A stretch of 64,000 bases of DNA from Metaruminococcus_A sp050943475 (GCA_050943475.1 JBMNPF010000008.1:62001-126000), one strand, 5' to 3'; shown: positions 33,840-43,350, numbered from the stretch's first letter. A program made the numbers and translations. Notes: generated by a model from the sequence alone, not told the origin.

Positions 33840-35438
33840 TTACCGAAATTCGCAGTTTTTAAAATCGACAATCTGCCCGGAAATATCGCGGATAAAACCG
33901 GTAACAGAACCACTGCTGACAAAACAGTCAGTCTGGTAATAAAGCGGGATAAATACGCCGCTGTTCAAAAGCTGCTGTTCCGCCTGCTTATAGTACTCTG
34001 TGCTCTGTTCCAATGTTGAGCGGGAGGCCTGGTTCAAAAGCGAAGCGTAGCCTTCGAGTAAAATACCATACTGCGGCATATCGGCAAACGAGGCCAAATA
34101 AGCCTCGGGACTGTTGTAGCTTCCGCTGATCTGCATAACCGCACAATCAAAATCACCTGACGTAAGACGCTGCTGATATTCTTGTTCCTCCAACTGCTCC
34201 ACCTTAAAATACACCTGTAAATCACGCTGCCATATTTGGGAGATGTAGGAGAAAAGAGCTGCATGCGGGGAATCTTTTGGCATGATCACCGTGACATTGG
34301 AAAGCGAGGTGGTACCAAGCGCAGAGTACACCCCCTGCATCATTTGAACAGCATCTCCGGCCTGATATGCGGGTGCAGATACCCGATTTGCCAACTCGCG
34401 GTAAGACTTATCGAGCATTGTAACAGCCGGCGGAACCAATGCATCTGCAACCGAAAGATAATCCGGCAGATAATCCTCATAGCAGCTTCGGTCCAAATCC
34501 ATGGATAAAGCTTTTACAACATTGGGATTTGCAAAAGCCGTTCTTGAGCAATTAAAGACAAGTCCCCAGGTAGAATTGGTATTTTGATCGATGTTGTTCC
34601 CTTTTCCGGTGAACATCTGCGCTTTATCACCGGTAATCGAAAAAGCGTGGACATTGCCGTCGTCAAAATCTTTTTTTACCTCTTCGAGATCCGATTGAAA
34701 ATAAAGGCTGACACCGCCGTTTTTCACTTCGGTCGCCGACTGGTACGCCGGATTGCTGCGAAGCGCCAAATATTCCCCTTTTGACCATTCTTTTAAGTAA
34801 TAGGCGCCATTGGACATCAATGTATCCATACTTAAGCCATAGCGCCCCTCCGCCTCCAAGAAAAACGCTTCGTTGCAGGGCATGGCCGCAGGGGTCGTCA
34901 GCAGGGTGAGAAACATAGAATTGGCATAATCTAACTGAATGGTCAGCGTGTAGTCATCCTCCGCCGTTACACCAAGTTCTGACACCGGCAAGCTGCCATT
35001 GTGTATGGTCTCTGCGTTTTTTATACAATATAATTTTTTAGCGGATACGGAACCGGTTTCCGGGTTAAATAAACGCTGGAACCCAAACACAAAATCATGT
35101 GCTGTTACAGGCGCTTCCCGTTTATCCGCAGCCGCATACCACTTTGCGTCGGTCCGCAGATGGAACACATAGGTCAAGCCGTCGCTGCTCACCTCATAAT
35201 CGGTAGCAACGCCCTCGGTGAGCTTACCGTCAGCCGCCATGCGCAGCAAACCTTCAAACAGGTTAGTGACCACCAGAGCACTGGACGGATCATCGGCAAG
35301 CGGCGGATCCAAGTTGACCGGTTCAGACGATAAATTATATTTTACGAGTTGATTCGACTTTTTGCCGGAACACGAAACCAACGGCAGAAGCAAAACAGCT
35401 GCCATGCAGAGGCAAAGAGTCCTTTTTATCCATGTCAC
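33840..35438 (-). CDS. Peptide ABC transporter substrate-binding lipoprotein (family 5)
   Basis: 532-aa extracellular solute-binding protein of the OppA/DppA (SBP_bac_5) family. Signal peptide with lipobox LVSC; mature domains show SSEPVNLDPPLADD, LTYVFHLRTDAKW and TAHDFVFGFQRL, all typical. No permease or ATPase gene is adjacent, so it is an orphan binding protein or serves a transporter elsewhere. GTG start at 35438 with AAGGAAG eight bases upstream; the longer in-frame opening to 35492 lacks a ribosome site and would disrupt the signal peptide. Confidence 0.9.
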   Translation of the reverse strand: MTWIKRTLCLCMAAVLLLPLVSCSGKKSNQLVKYNLSSEPVNLDPPLADDPSSALVVTNLFEGLLRMAADGKLTEGVATDYEVSSDGLTYVFHLRTDAKWYAAADKREAPVTAHDFVFGFQRLFNPETGSVSAKKLYCIKNAETIHNGSLPVSELGVTAEDDYTLTIQLDYANSMFLTLLTTPAAMPCNEAFFLEAEGRYGLSMDTLMSNGAYYLKEWSKGEYLALRSNPAYQSATEVKNGGVSLYFQSDLEEVKKDFDDGNVHAFSITGDKAQMFTGKGNNIDQNTNSTWGLVFNCSRTAFANPNVVKALSMDLDRSCYEDYLPDYLSVADALVPPAVTMLDKSYRELANRVSAPAYQAGDAVQMMQGVYSALGTTSLSNVTVIMPKDSPHAALFSYISQIWQRDLQVYFKVEQLEEQEYQQRLTSGDFDCAVMQISGSYNSPEAYLASFADMPQYGILLEGYASLLNQASRSTLEQSTEYYKQAEQQLLNSGVFIPLYYQTDCFVSSGSVTGFIRDISGQIVDFKNCEFR

Positions 35439-35640
35439 AGAAAGTACTTCCTTTACCGAACAAATTAAAATAAATTGTTTTTCAGTTATCAATAGTATGC
35501 GTCAAATATTCAAAACAGGATGATAAGAATGCTTTATGGGAATCATTTACAATGAAAAAATTTCCGTTTTTATTATAACACATTGGTCATACGCTGCAAA
35601 TTAACTTTTTCTTAACAACGCCGGTCATGAAAGAAACTAA

Positions 35641-35669
35641 TTGAACATAAATTTGATTTATAGTATAAT
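35641..35669 (+). promoter_or_regulatory. sigma-A promoter of glmS
   Basis: TTGAAC, 17-bp spacer, TATAAT. The leader is only about 50 nt, too short for a glmS ribozyme, which is therefore absent here. Confidence 0.8.
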
Positions 35670-35725
35670 AGGGTAGTTCAAAAGAGGACATACGCTAAAT
35701 TTGATATATATTTGAGGTGAATACT

Positions 35726-37546
35726 ATGTGTGGTATTGTCGGATATGCAGGGGCAAAAAATGCGGCCGAAGTATTAATCGACGGACTGCGCCATTTGGAG
35801 TACCGCGGGTATGACTCTGCGGGAATTGCTGTTTTTGAGGAAGACGGAATTCATGTTGTAAAATCAAAAGGCCGCCTGGATGACCTGGAGGCCAAAATGC
35901 AGCAGGAGGGCTGCCCGAAAGGTACCACCGGCATTGGTCATACGCGGTGGGCAACACATGGGGAGCCTTCGGACATCAATTCCCATCCACACGGGAATAA
36001 GGTCGTTTCCATCGTCCACAACGGCATCATTGAAAACTACATGGAAATCAAGGCTTTTCTGGAAGAAAAAGGGTACGTTTTTGAATCTGAAACGGATACC
36101 GAAACCATTGCAAAGCTGCTGGACTATTATTATAAAGGCGATCCGATGGATGCCATTCGCTCGGTGCTTGCAAAAATCCACGGTTCCTATGCTCTGGGGA
36201 TTGTTTTCAGGGATTTTCCAGAAAAAATCTTTGCAACCCGCAAAGACAGCCCGCTGATTGCCGGTATTGGCGAGGGAGAAAACTTTATTGCTTCCGACGT
36301 TCCGGCTATTTTAAAATACACCCGGAATTATTATCTTTTAGAGCAGGATGAAATTGTTGAGCTGACAAAAGACTATGTGAAAGTGACCGATGTCAACGGC
36401 GATGAAATCCACAAAGAGCGCATGACCGCCACCTGGGATGTGGAAGCGGCTGAAAAAGGCGGTTTCCCCCATTTTATGATCAAAGAGATCCACGAACAGC
36501 CTTTGGCCATTACCAATACCCTTTCTCCGCGTATTGTAAACGGCCTGCCGCAGTTTGACCTGCCGAATCTTACCGATGAACTGCTGGCTTCCTTTAAAAA
36601 CATTCACGTTGTCGCCTGCGGTACCGCCATGCATGCTGGTATGATCGGCAAATACCTGACCGAACGACTTGCACGCATCCCGGTCAATGTTGATATTGCC
36701 TCGGAATTCCGCTATCGTGATCCGATTTTGGGCAAAGACGATCTTGTAATCATCATCTCTCAGTCCGGCGAAACGGCCGATACCCTTGCCGCCCTTCGTC
36801 TTGCCAAAGAGCGCGGCGCCTATACCCTTGCCGTTGTCAATGTTGTTGGTTCTTCAATTGCACGTGAGGCAGATGATGTCATTTACACCTGGGCAGGCCC
36901 GGAAATTGCCGTAGCAAGCACAAAAGCATATTCGGTTCAGGTCGCTATTATGTATCTCATTGCCTTTAAGCTTGGTCTTGTGAAAGGAACTTTGACTGTC
37001 GAACAGGTCAAAGAATATTGCCGTATTTTACTTCAAATTCCCGGAAGTATTAAAGCAATGTTGGATGACACCAGCAACTGCCAATATTTTGCTTCAAAGT
37101 TCCAAAATGCACACAGTTTGTTCTACATTGGCCGCGGACTGGATTACGCCCTTTCCATGGAGGGTTCTCTTAAACTGAAAGAAATATCTTACATCCACTC
37201 GGAATCCTATGCGGCGGGTGAGTTAAAACACGGAACCATTTCCCTGATTACCGACGATGTGCCGGTCGTAGCGGTCGCCACCCAGTCGCGGCTCTACGAA
37301 AAAACCATCAGCAACATCAAAGAGGTCAACGCAAGAGGTGCAAAGGTTTTGCTCATCTGTAAAGAAGGCGCCGAGGTAGGCAGCGATGTAACCGACTTTC
37401 TTCTTCGTGTCCCCGCTTATGACGATATTTTTATGCCGCTTGTCACCATTGTGCCGCTTCAGCTTTTTGCTTACTACACTGCAGTCCTTCGCGGCTGTGA
37501 TGTGGATAAACCCCGTAATCTTGCCAAAAGCGTTACCGTTGAATAA
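35726..37546 (+). CDS. glmS: Glutamine-fructose-6-phosphate aminotransferase (isomerizing)
   Basis: First step of UDP-GlcNAc synthesis: fructose-6-phosphate plus glutamine to glucosamine-6-phosphate. 606 aa, standard. The N-terminal glutaminase domain starts MCGIVGYAG with the nucleophile Cys2 (after Met removal), which fixes the start at 35726 rather than three codons upstream; GAGGTGA precedes it. Two SIS domains follow (CGTAMHAG, SQSGETADT, GRGLDYALSMEGSLKLKE). The C-terminus DKPRNLAKSVTVE is canonical. Monocistronic. Confidence 0.98.
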   Translation: MCGIVGYAGAKNAAEVLIDGLRHLEYRGYDSAGIAVFEEDGIHVVKSKGRLDDLEAKMQQEGCPKGTTGIGHTRWATHGEPSDINSHPHGNKVVSIVHNGIIENYMEIKAFLEEKGYVFESETDTETIAKLLDYYYKGDPMDAIRSVLAKIHGSYALGIVFRDFPEKIFATRKDSPLIAGIGEGENFIASDVPAILKYTRNYYLLEQDEIVELTKDYVKVTDVNGDEIHKERMTATWDVEAAEKGGFPHFMIKEIHEQPLAITNTLSPRIVNGLPQFDLPNLTDELLASFKNIHVVACGTAMHAGMIGKYLTERLARIPVNVDIASEFRYRDPILGKDDLVIIISQSGETADTLAALRLAKERGAYTLAVVNVVGSSIAREADDVIYTWAGPEIAVASTKAYSVQVAIMYLIAFKLGLVKGTLTVEQVKEYCRILLQIPGSIKAMLDDTSNCQYFASKFQNAHSLFYIGRGLDYALSMEGSLKLKEISYIHSESYAAGELKHGTISLITDDVPVVAVATQSRLYEKTISNIKEVNARGAKVLLICKEGAEVGSDVTDFLLRVPAYDDIFMPLVTIVPLQLFAYYTAVLRGCDVDKPRNLAKSVTVE

Positions 37547-37584
37547 AAATAGAAGCCGCTCGTATGAGCGGCTTCTATTTTTAT
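37546..37584. terminator. Bidirectional terminator after glmS
   Basis: ATAGAAGCCGCTC, GTAT loop, GAGCGGCTTCTAT, with A/T tracts on both sides; also serves the converging zinc-ribbon gene. Confidence 0.88.
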
Positions 37585-37593
37585 AAACAGTTC

Positions 37594-38016
37594 TTACTGC
37601 TGAAGCGGAATGCCTTTTGCATCTTTTGTAAAATTCGGAGAACCTGTGAGAATTAAAATTCCCTCTACAAGACCCCAAATTTCAGAAGCAATCGACAGTG
37701 TAAAGCAAGAAAGTACCGTAATCAACAGCTGAGCAACCGCTTTCCCGGTAAAGCCAAGGTAAAAATTATGTACACCAAACGCGCCAAGAAAAATGCCAAG
37801 CAGGCCCGCAGCCATTTTGGATTTTGCCGCACCGTTCGCATTCGGAATAGCCGCGTTATTGACCGCCACACCGCATTTCAAGCAGACAGCCGCGCCCGGC
37901 GCAACCGCGTTGCCACAGTTTGCACAATACCCGGTTCCCTGCCCGGCAGCAGCGCCACAATTTACACAAAACGCAGCGTTGTCATTCATTTGAGCTCCAC
38001 AGTTTTTACAATACAT
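37594..38016 (-). CDS. Double zinc-ribbon TM2-domain membrane protein (copy 1)
   Basis: 140 aa. Two zinc ribbons at the N-terminus (CKNCG..FCVNCG and CANCG..CLKCG), a short linker, then a TM2 domain: KMAAGLLGIFLGAFGVHNFYLG plus a second helix and an aspartate-poor tail. Close paralogue of the next gene upstream at 38185. The ATG at 38016 follows GGGAGG. Function unknown; zinc-ribbon/TM2 proteins are common in Clostridia. Confidence 0.88.
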   Translation of the reverse strand: MYCKNCGAQMNDNAAFCVNCGAAAGQGTGYCANCGNAVAPGAAVCLKCGVAVNNAAIPNANGAAKSKMAAGLLGIFLGAFGVHNFYLGFTGKAVAQLLITVLSCFTLSIASEIWGLVEGILILTGSPNFTKDAKGIPLQQ

Positions 38017-38142
38017 CGTAAATCCTCCCATATACAGACAGCAACCACGCCGCCTTTCAAGTGAAGCGAAAGAAAAACTCTTTTCACAACCAAATTTATG
38101 ATAGCCTATTTTTGAATAGAAGTCAATGGACAACAAACAAAG

Positions 38143-38178
38143 AAAAAGCACGGGCTTTTTAAGTCCCGTGCTTTTTAC
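38143..38178 (-). terminator. Terminator of zinc-ribbon/TM2 copy 2
   Basis: Minus strand AAAAAGCACGGG/CCCGTGCTTTTT followed by CTTTG; directly after the gene's stop codon. Confidence 0.8.
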
Positions 38179-38184
38179 GCAACC

Positions 38185-38664
38185 TTAGCTTTGAAGCGGA
38201 TTGCCTTTTCCGTCTGTTGTAATGGAACCGGCAAGAATCATAATACCTTCCACCAATCCCCAAACAGAAGACGCGGCGGCCGCAAAAAGCAACGGCCAAA
38301 GGATAAAGCAGGAAATAATGGTTAAAAGCCAACCCAAACCACCCATTAAAACCTGAGCAACTGCTTTTCCGGTATAGCCAAGGTAGAAGTTGTGAATTCC
38401 CAACCCACCGAGGAAAATACCAAGCAAGCCCGCAGTCACCTTTGACTTTGGCGCAGAAGCCCCTGGTACGCCTGCCGGAGCGCCACCCTGTGCTGCCACC
38501 GGATTATTCAGCATAGCGCCGCACTTCAGACAAACTGCAGCTCCCGGTGCAACCTCGTTGCCGCAATTCGCACAATGCGTATAACCCTGCCCAACCGCAG
38601 CGCCGCAAGTGACGCAGAACGCAGCATTGTCATTCATTGGTGCACCACAATTTTTACAAAACAT
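38185..38664 (-). CDS. Double zinc-ribbon TM2-domain membrane protein (copy 2)
   Basis: 159 aa, same architecture as copy 1: CKNCG..FCVTCG and CANCG..CLKCG ribbons, an Ala/Gly/Pro linker, and a TM2 domain (GLLGIFLGGLGIHNFYLGY). The second membrane region is longer than in copy 1, with an extra Ala-rich hydrophobic stretch. ATG with GGGAGGG. Each copy has its own terminator, so they arose by tandem duplication but are separate units. Confidence 0.88.
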   Translation of the reverse strand: MFCKNCGAPMNDNAAFCVTCGAAVGQGYTHCANCGNEVAPGAAVCLKCGAMLNNPVAAQGGAPAGVPGASAPKSKVTAGLLGIFLGGLGIHNFYLGYTGKAVAQVLMGGLGWLLTIISCFILWPLLFAAAASSVWGLVEGIMILAGSITTDGKGNPLQS

Positions 38665-38746
38665 CTCGAAACCCTCCCATAATAGAGCGCCTCAAAGGCG
38701 CAAAAATCCAAACAACACATAAATGTTTTGGAATTTACTTAAGCTT

Positions 38747-38775
38747 ATTATATAGTGGGAGCAGGAGTGTGTCAA
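38747..38775 (-). promoter_or_regulatory. sigma-A promoter of zinc-ribbon/TM2 copy 2
   Basis: Minus strand TTGACA (38775-38770), 17-bp spacer, TATAAT (38752-38747): a consensus promoter, implying strong expression. Confidence 0.8.
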
Positions 38776-38790
38776 TTAAATTGTGAAAAT

Positions 38791-40194
38791 TTATGCCGCG
38801 AAAAACTCATAAAAAGCACGATATGCCATATAGGTGTCAATTTTGGAAACGACTTCAAACGGTGCATGCATGGACAACACCGGTACTCCAAGATCGATGA
38901 CGTCCACATTGAGGTTTGCAATATAAGCGGCTACGGTTCCGCCGCCACCCTGATCCACTTTGCCAAGCTCGCCGGTCTGCCAGACAACGCCGGTTTTGTC
39001 GAGAAGATTGCGGACTTTCCCTGCAAACTCCGCCGAAGCATCCGACGTACCGGATTTTCCCCGTGCGCCGGTATATTTGGTAATGACAACTCCATAGTTG
39101 AGGTAAGCCGTATTACGGCGCTCCGCAACCTCCGGGAAGGTTGGGTCAAAAGCGGCGTTAACGTCGGCTGAGAGGCATTCAGAATGGGAGAGAACCGTGC
39201 GCCCCTCCACGCCGTGCGGTTTGGCTAAATCAGCGATAAAATAGCGCAAAAATGCAGATTTCAGACCCGTATTTCCATCGCTGCCAATTTCTTCTTTATC
39301 CGCAAGCACAAGCACCGAGGTTTTTTTCGGTTTTTTGGTACGCAGAAGCGCCTGTAGAGCCGTGTAGGCACAGACACGATCGTCATGACCATAAGCACCG
39401 ACCATAGAGCGGTCAAAGCCAATGTCCTTAGCATGAAACGCCGGTACAACCTCCAGCTCTGCTGAAAGGAAATCGCTTTCAGTAATGCGATATTTCTCAA
39501 ACAGAATATTAAGCAGGTTGAGTTTTACCTTTTCGCTGATTTCATCATCCTTGAACGGCATACTACCGATGAGAACATTGAGTTCCTCTCCCCGCACGCC
39601 TTCGGCAAGGGTGCGTTTCATCTGGTCGCCCGCAAGATGCGGAAGCAGATCGGTCACACAGAAAACCGGGTCTCCTTCCTGTTCGCCAACCGAAACTTCA
39701 ATGCAGTTGTTTTCTTTGTCAATAATCACACCATGAAGCGCAAGCGGAATCGCCGTCCACTGGTACTTTTTAATACCGCCATAGTAATGGGTCTTAAAAA
39801 GCGCAAGCTCAGCATCTTCATAAACCGGGCATGGTTTTAAATCAAGGCGCGGAGAATCAATGTGCGCTGCCGCAAGGTTTACGCCCTTTTCCAGCGGTTC
39901 GGTGCCAACAATTGCCGCAATAATGGATTTTCCGCGGTTGACTGAATACACCTTCGCTCCAGCTTCATATTTTTTCTCCGGATCAAACGGAACATAGCCG
40001 TCCTGCTCCAAAAGTTTTACCGTGGTAACCACTGCTTCACGTTCGGTTTTTGCATCATCCAAAAAATGTTTATATGGATCGCAAAATTCAAAGGCCGCCT
40101 GAATCTCCGCATCGTCCATCCGGAGCGCTGCATGCTTTGGATCCAGAAACAACTTTTCTTTCAACTCTTTTGCTGCACTTTTGGTTTCACTCAT
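38791..40194 (-). CDS. M18 family aminopeptidase
   Basis: 467-aa zinc aminopeptidase of the aspartyl aminopeptidase family, probably cytosolic. Metal ligand motifs: AHIDSPRLD (His), DKEEIGSDG (Glu pair) and VLSMHAPFE (His). The ATG at 40194 overlaps the coaE stop by one base and has AGGAGG. Last gene of the DUF951-prfA-ywlC-coaE-M18 operon; no terminator is obvious after it. Confidence 0.93.
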   Translation of the reverse strand: MSETKSAAKELKEKLFLDPKHAALRMDDAEIQAAFEFCDPYKHFLDDAKTEREAVVTTVKLLEQDGYVPFDPEKKYEAGAKVYSVNRGKSIIAAIVGTEPLEKGVNLAAAHIDSPRLDLKPCPVYEDAELALFKTHYYGGIKKYQWTAIPLALHGVIIDKENNCIEVSVGEQEGDPVFCVTDLLPHLAGDQMKRTLAEGVRGEELNVLIGSMPFKDDEISEKVKLNLLNILFEKYRITESDFLSAELEVVPAFHAKDIGFDRSMVGAYGHDDRVCAYTALQALLRTKKPKKTSVLVLADKEEIGSDGNTGLKSAFLRYFIADLAKPHGVEGRTVLSHSECLSADVNAAFDPTFPEVAERRNTAYLNYGVVITKYTGARGKSGTSDASAEFAGKVRNLLDKTGVVWQTGELGKVDQGGGGTVAAYIANLNVDVIDLGVPVLSMHAPFEVVSKIDTYMAYRAFYEFFAA

Positions 40195-40823
40195 CAAAAT
40201 TCCTCCTGTTCACTCATAGGCGCACCGTAGCGCTCCAGTAAATTCTGTATTACACATTCCGCTTGCTGCCAAAACGCCTCAACAGAACCGTTATTTGTCA
40301 GGACAAGGTCCGCACGTTCCCGGTAAAACGCATCATCATGCTGAGCAGAGAGCCGAAGTTCCGCCGCTTCAGCCGTCAAGCCGTCCCGTGCCATAATACG
40401 CTGCAGCCTGCTCTGGTAGTCTGCACAGACCGCAATGACATAATCGCACAGCTTATCAGCACCGGCTTCATACAACGTAGGGGCATCCAGCAAAAGCCAC
40501 CGGCTTCCCCGTTGTTCCGCCCATGCGATTTCACGCCGGATTTCTGCTAAAATAAAGGGGAAAATCGTAGTATTGAGCTGTTTTAACTTTTCAGGGTCCG
40601 AAAAAACGATGCGTCCCAGTACCTTACGATCAATCGTTCCGTCTTTTTTCCGGATCTCACCGCCAAACACCGTGCAAAGCGCCTCGATACAATCGGTATG
40701 CTCCATAACATCATGGCAGACACGGTCGGCGTCAACAACAGCAAACCCATGCGCTGCAAAAGTTTCGCTGATGAGCGACTTTCCTGCGCCGCTCTGCCCA
40801 GTCAATCCAACAACCCGGATCAT
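40194..40823 (-). CDS. coaE: Dephospho-CoA kinase
   Basis: Last step of coenzyme A synthesis: phosphorylation of dephospho-CoA on the 3'-hydroxyl. 209 aa with P-loop GLTGQSGAGKS and the ADRVCHD and LLDAPTLYEAG segments typical of CoaE. It overlaps ywlC by 4 nt (ATGA) and the aminopeptidase gene by 1 nt. Confidence 0.96.
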   Translation of the reverse strand: MIRVVGLTGQSGAGKSLISETFAAHGFAVVDADRVCHDVMEHTDCIEALCTVFGGEIRKKDGTIDRKVLGRIVFSDPEKLKQLNTTIFPFILAEIRREIAWAEQRGSRWLLLDAPTLYEAGADKLCDYVIAVCADYQSRLQRIMARDGLTAEAAELRLSAQHDDAFYRERADLVLTNNGSVEAFWQQAECVIQNLLERYGAPMSEQEEF

Positions 40824-41842
40824 AACTCAATCACCTGAAATCCGGCCGCACGCATCATACGATTGTAAACCGCAAGTCCCATGCCTTCTTTTTCGGGACA
40901 ACGCGCATAAACGGTTTGGGCGCCCTCTGCGTCAAGTTCGCGCAGAGCATCAAAGAGTCCGGCTGCCTGAGTTTCCGGTTCGTGCTCCCTGCCATAAACA
41001 AGGCTTGGAACCCGGAGCTTCCCCTGTTCTCCCTCAAACAACAGTGCAAAAACACCCGGTTCAGCTTTATGATTGACATAATCGGCAAATTTATCCACCG
41101 AGCCTTTTATAAGGATAACATCCGCCTTTGGCGAATAATGCTTATATTTTAATCCTGGGGAAAGCACTTTCTTTCCTTCATCCAGCTTGGATTCCACCGC
41201 CGGATCCACCGTAACAGCAAGGCCAAGTGCTTGGATCTGCTCCGACGTAACACCGCCGGGGCGGAGCAAATGCACCGAATCCTCTTTTACAAGCACAACG
41301 GTGGATTCTACCCCCACAGAACAGCTCCCACCGTCCAGAATCAGCGGAATTTTCCCTTTCATATCCTCAAAGACATGTTCTGCCCGCGTTGGGCTGGGCC
41401 GGCCGGAGGTATTGGCGGAAGGCGCCGCGAGCGGAAGGCCGCTTTCCCGAATCAGCGCCGCTGCATCCGGGTGGCTCGGCATACGGACTGCAACGGTATT
41501 CAGGCCCGCTGTTACTTCAGGCGGCACCTTTTCAGACTTTGGAAGAATCATCGTTAAGGGACCGGGCCAAAAAGCATCGGCCAGCCTGTGGGCAATTACC
41601 GGGAAAGAAGCAACCAGATCCCCCAACATATCCAGCGAAGCAATGTGGACAATCAAAGGATTGTCCTGCGGCCGACCCTTGGCTGCAAAAATTTTTGCAA
41701 CTGCTTCGGGATCATAAGCGTTCGCGGCCAGGCCGTAAACCGTCTCGGTCGGCATGCCAACCACCTCGCCCCGACGCAGCAGCTCGGCCGCCTCACGAAT
41801 AGACTCTATGGAGCAGCGCTTCACCTGCGTTTGAACTGTCAT
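40820..41842 (-). CDS. ywlC: Threonylcarbamoyl-AMP synthase (Sua5/YwlC type)
   Basis: Makes threonylcarbamoyl-AMP from Thr, bicarbonate and ATP for the t6A37 modification of tRNA. 340 aa: YrdC-like domain (GEVVGMPTETVYGLAANA, KGRPQDNPL) followed by the C-terminal Sua5 domain (SPGLKYKHYSPKA). The ATG at 41842 follows GAGGCAA; the frame extends to 41875 but that would overlap prfA. Confidence 0.96.
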   Translation of the reverse strand: MTVQTQVKRCSIESIREAAELLRRGEVVGMPTETVYGLAANAYDPEAVAKIFAAKGRPQDNPLIVHIASLDMLGDLVASFPVIAHRLADAFWPGPLTMILPKSEKVPPEVTAGLNTVAVRMPSHPDAAALIRESGLPLAAPSANTSGRPSPTRAEHVFEDMKGKIPLILDGGSCSVGVESTVVLVKEDSVHLLRPGGVTSEQIQALGLAVTVDPAVESKLDEGKKVLSPGLKYKHYSPKADVILIKGSVDKFADYVNHKAEPGVFALLFEGEQGKLRVPSLVYGREHEPETQAAGLFDALRELDAEGAQTVYARCPEKEGMGLAVYNRMMRAAGFQVIEL

Positions 41843-41864
41843 GAAAAATTGCCTCGATTCAAAA

Positions 41865-42947
41865 TTAATCGTCAAATTCGGTCTGCGCCGCCAGTTTTTC
41901 TGCCTGATCCGCCGTGATCAGCGCATCAAATATTTCATCGAGATTGCCGTTGAGGTTTTCCTCCAAATGGTACAGCGTTAAACCAATACGGTGGTCAGTC
42001 AGCCTCCCCTGCGGATAATTGTAGGTGCGGATACGTTCGGAACGGTCGCCGGTGCCAACCTGCAATTTACGCTCTGAGGCAATCTTGTCGTTCTGCTCCC
42101 GCAGCTTTGCTTCGTACAGACGGGAACGCAGAATCTTCATCGCCTTATCCTTATTTTTATACTGGCTGCGCTCATCCTGACATTCCACCACAAGGCCGGT
42201 CGGCAGGTGGGTAATGCGGATAGCGGATTCGGTTTTGTTGACGTGCTGGCCGCCCGCACCGCTGGAGCGGTAGGTGTCAATTTGTAAATCAGCAGGGTTG
42301 ATGTCCACTTCAACATCCTCAACCTCCGGCAGTACGGCAACTGTTACCGTAGAGGTATGGATACGCCCCGAAGCCTCGGTTTCCGGAACACGCTGAACGC
42401 GGTGGACGCCGCTTTCAAACTTCAAGCGGGAAAAAGCGCCCTCCCCTTCAATGCTGAAGCTGATTTCCTTAAAACCGCCCAACTCGGTTTCATTGGCGTT
42501 GAGAATTTCGGTTTTCCAACCTTTTGTCTCTGCATACATGGTGTACATGCGGTACAGGGTATTGGCAAACAATGCCGCTTCCTCACCGCCTGCACCGCCG
42601 CGGATTTCCACAATAACGTTTTTATCGTCATTTGGATCCTGCGGAAGCAACAGGATTTTAATTTTTTCGCTCAATTCATCAATTTTCCCGCGGTTTTCTT
42701 CCAGCTCCTGCTGAACCATTTCCTTAAAGTCCTTATCCAGCCCGCCCTCGTCGAGCAGTTCCTTGGCTTCGTCAAAACCTTTTTGAGCCGCAAGGTATTC
42801 GCGGTAGGTTTCAATCAAAGGGGTTAAATGCTTGTACTCCCTCATCAATTCACGGTACTGGGCGTTGTCACTGATCACGTCCGGATCCATCAGCTTTCGG
42901 TTGATTTCCTCATAACGCTCTTCGGTTAATTTTAATTTTTCGAACAT
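41865..42947 (-). CDS. prfA: Peptide chain release factor 1
   Basis: Recognises UAA and UAG stop codons. 360 aa. The GAGGQHVNKTESA segment carries the GGQ catalytic motif; the codon-recognition tripeptide lies in RVPETEASGRIHTS. ATG start with GAGGTGG, 9 nt after the DUF951 gene. Its usual operon partner hemK/prmC is absent; ywlC follows instead. Confidence 0.97.
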   Translation of the reverse strand: MFEKLKLTEERYEEINRKLMDPDVISDNAQYRELMREYKHLTPLIETYREYLAAQKGFDEAKELLDEGGLDKDFKEMVQQELEENRGKIDELSEKIKILLLPQDPNDDKNVIVEIRGGAGGEEAALFANTLYRMYTMYAETKGWKTEILNANETELGGFKEISFSIEGEGAFSRLKFESGVHRVQRVPETEASGRIHTSTVTVAVLPEVEDVEVDINPADLQIDTYRSSGAGGQHVNKTESAIRITHLPTGLVVECQDERSQYKNKDKAMKILRSRLYEAKLREQNDKIASERKLQVGTGDRSERIRTYNYPQGRLTDHRIGLTLYHLEENLNGNLDEIFDALITADQAEKLAAQTEFDD

Positions 42948-42956
42948 GATTCCACC

Positions 42957-43154
42957 TCAATTATGATCGTAATCCGTTTCCCGGATGATATGTTTAATAT
43001 TTTTTTCAATTTTGATTCGCGGCACCATCACCTCGCGCCCACATTTCACACAGCGGATTTTAAAATCCATGCCCACACGCAGTACCAAAAATTTCTTCTC
43101 CCCGCACGGATGCGGCTTTTTCAGTTCGAGAATGTCGCCTACCTGTACGTCCAC
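42957..43154 (-). CDS. DUF951 family protein
   Basis: 65-aa small zinc-binding-type protein: VGDILELKKPHPCGEKKF, then RCVKCGREVMVPR, giving one Cys plus a CxxC pair. The GTG start at 43154 (reads MDVQVGD) lies 8 nt after GGAGG and matches the family start; a TTG two codons upstream is too close to that site. First gene of the prfA operon. Function unknown; possibly DNA- or RNA-binding. Confidence 0.9.
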   Translation of the reverse strand: MDVQVGDILELKKPHPCGEKKFLVLRVGMDFKIRCVKCGREVMVPRIKIEKNIKHIIRETDYDHN

Positions 43155-43205
43155 AAGCAATTCCTCCGTGAAAAACGAATCAAATTCATTCCAATAACCG
43201 GTAAT

Positions 43206-43234
43206 ATTATACCAATTTCATAGGGAAAAGGCAA
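43206..43234 (-). promoter_or_regulatory. sigma-A promoter of the DUF951-prfA-ywlC-coaE operon
   Basis: Minus strand TTGCCT (43234-43229), 17-bp spacer, TATAAT (43211-43206). Confidence 0.75.
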
Positions 43235-43293
43235 ATTTTTTCTTTCATAGCCAGAGCCACAGGACAAAAAATAAGGAATGGGTTATAGAACTT

Positions 43294-43321
43294 TTGGCAA
43301 ACGCCAATCCCACCCTATAAT
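43294..43321 (+). promoter_or_regulatory. Promoter of the unknown gene at 43351
   Basis: TTGGCA (43294-43299), 16-bp spacer, TATAAT (43316-43321); divergent from the prfA operon promoter. Confidence 0.65.
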
Positions 43322-43350
43322 CCGAATTTGTCGAAAGGAGGACTGGAAAA

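Noticed and set aside
35670..35725. glmS ribozyme
   Set aside because: The leader between promoter and start codon is only about 50 nt, too short for the ribozyme core.
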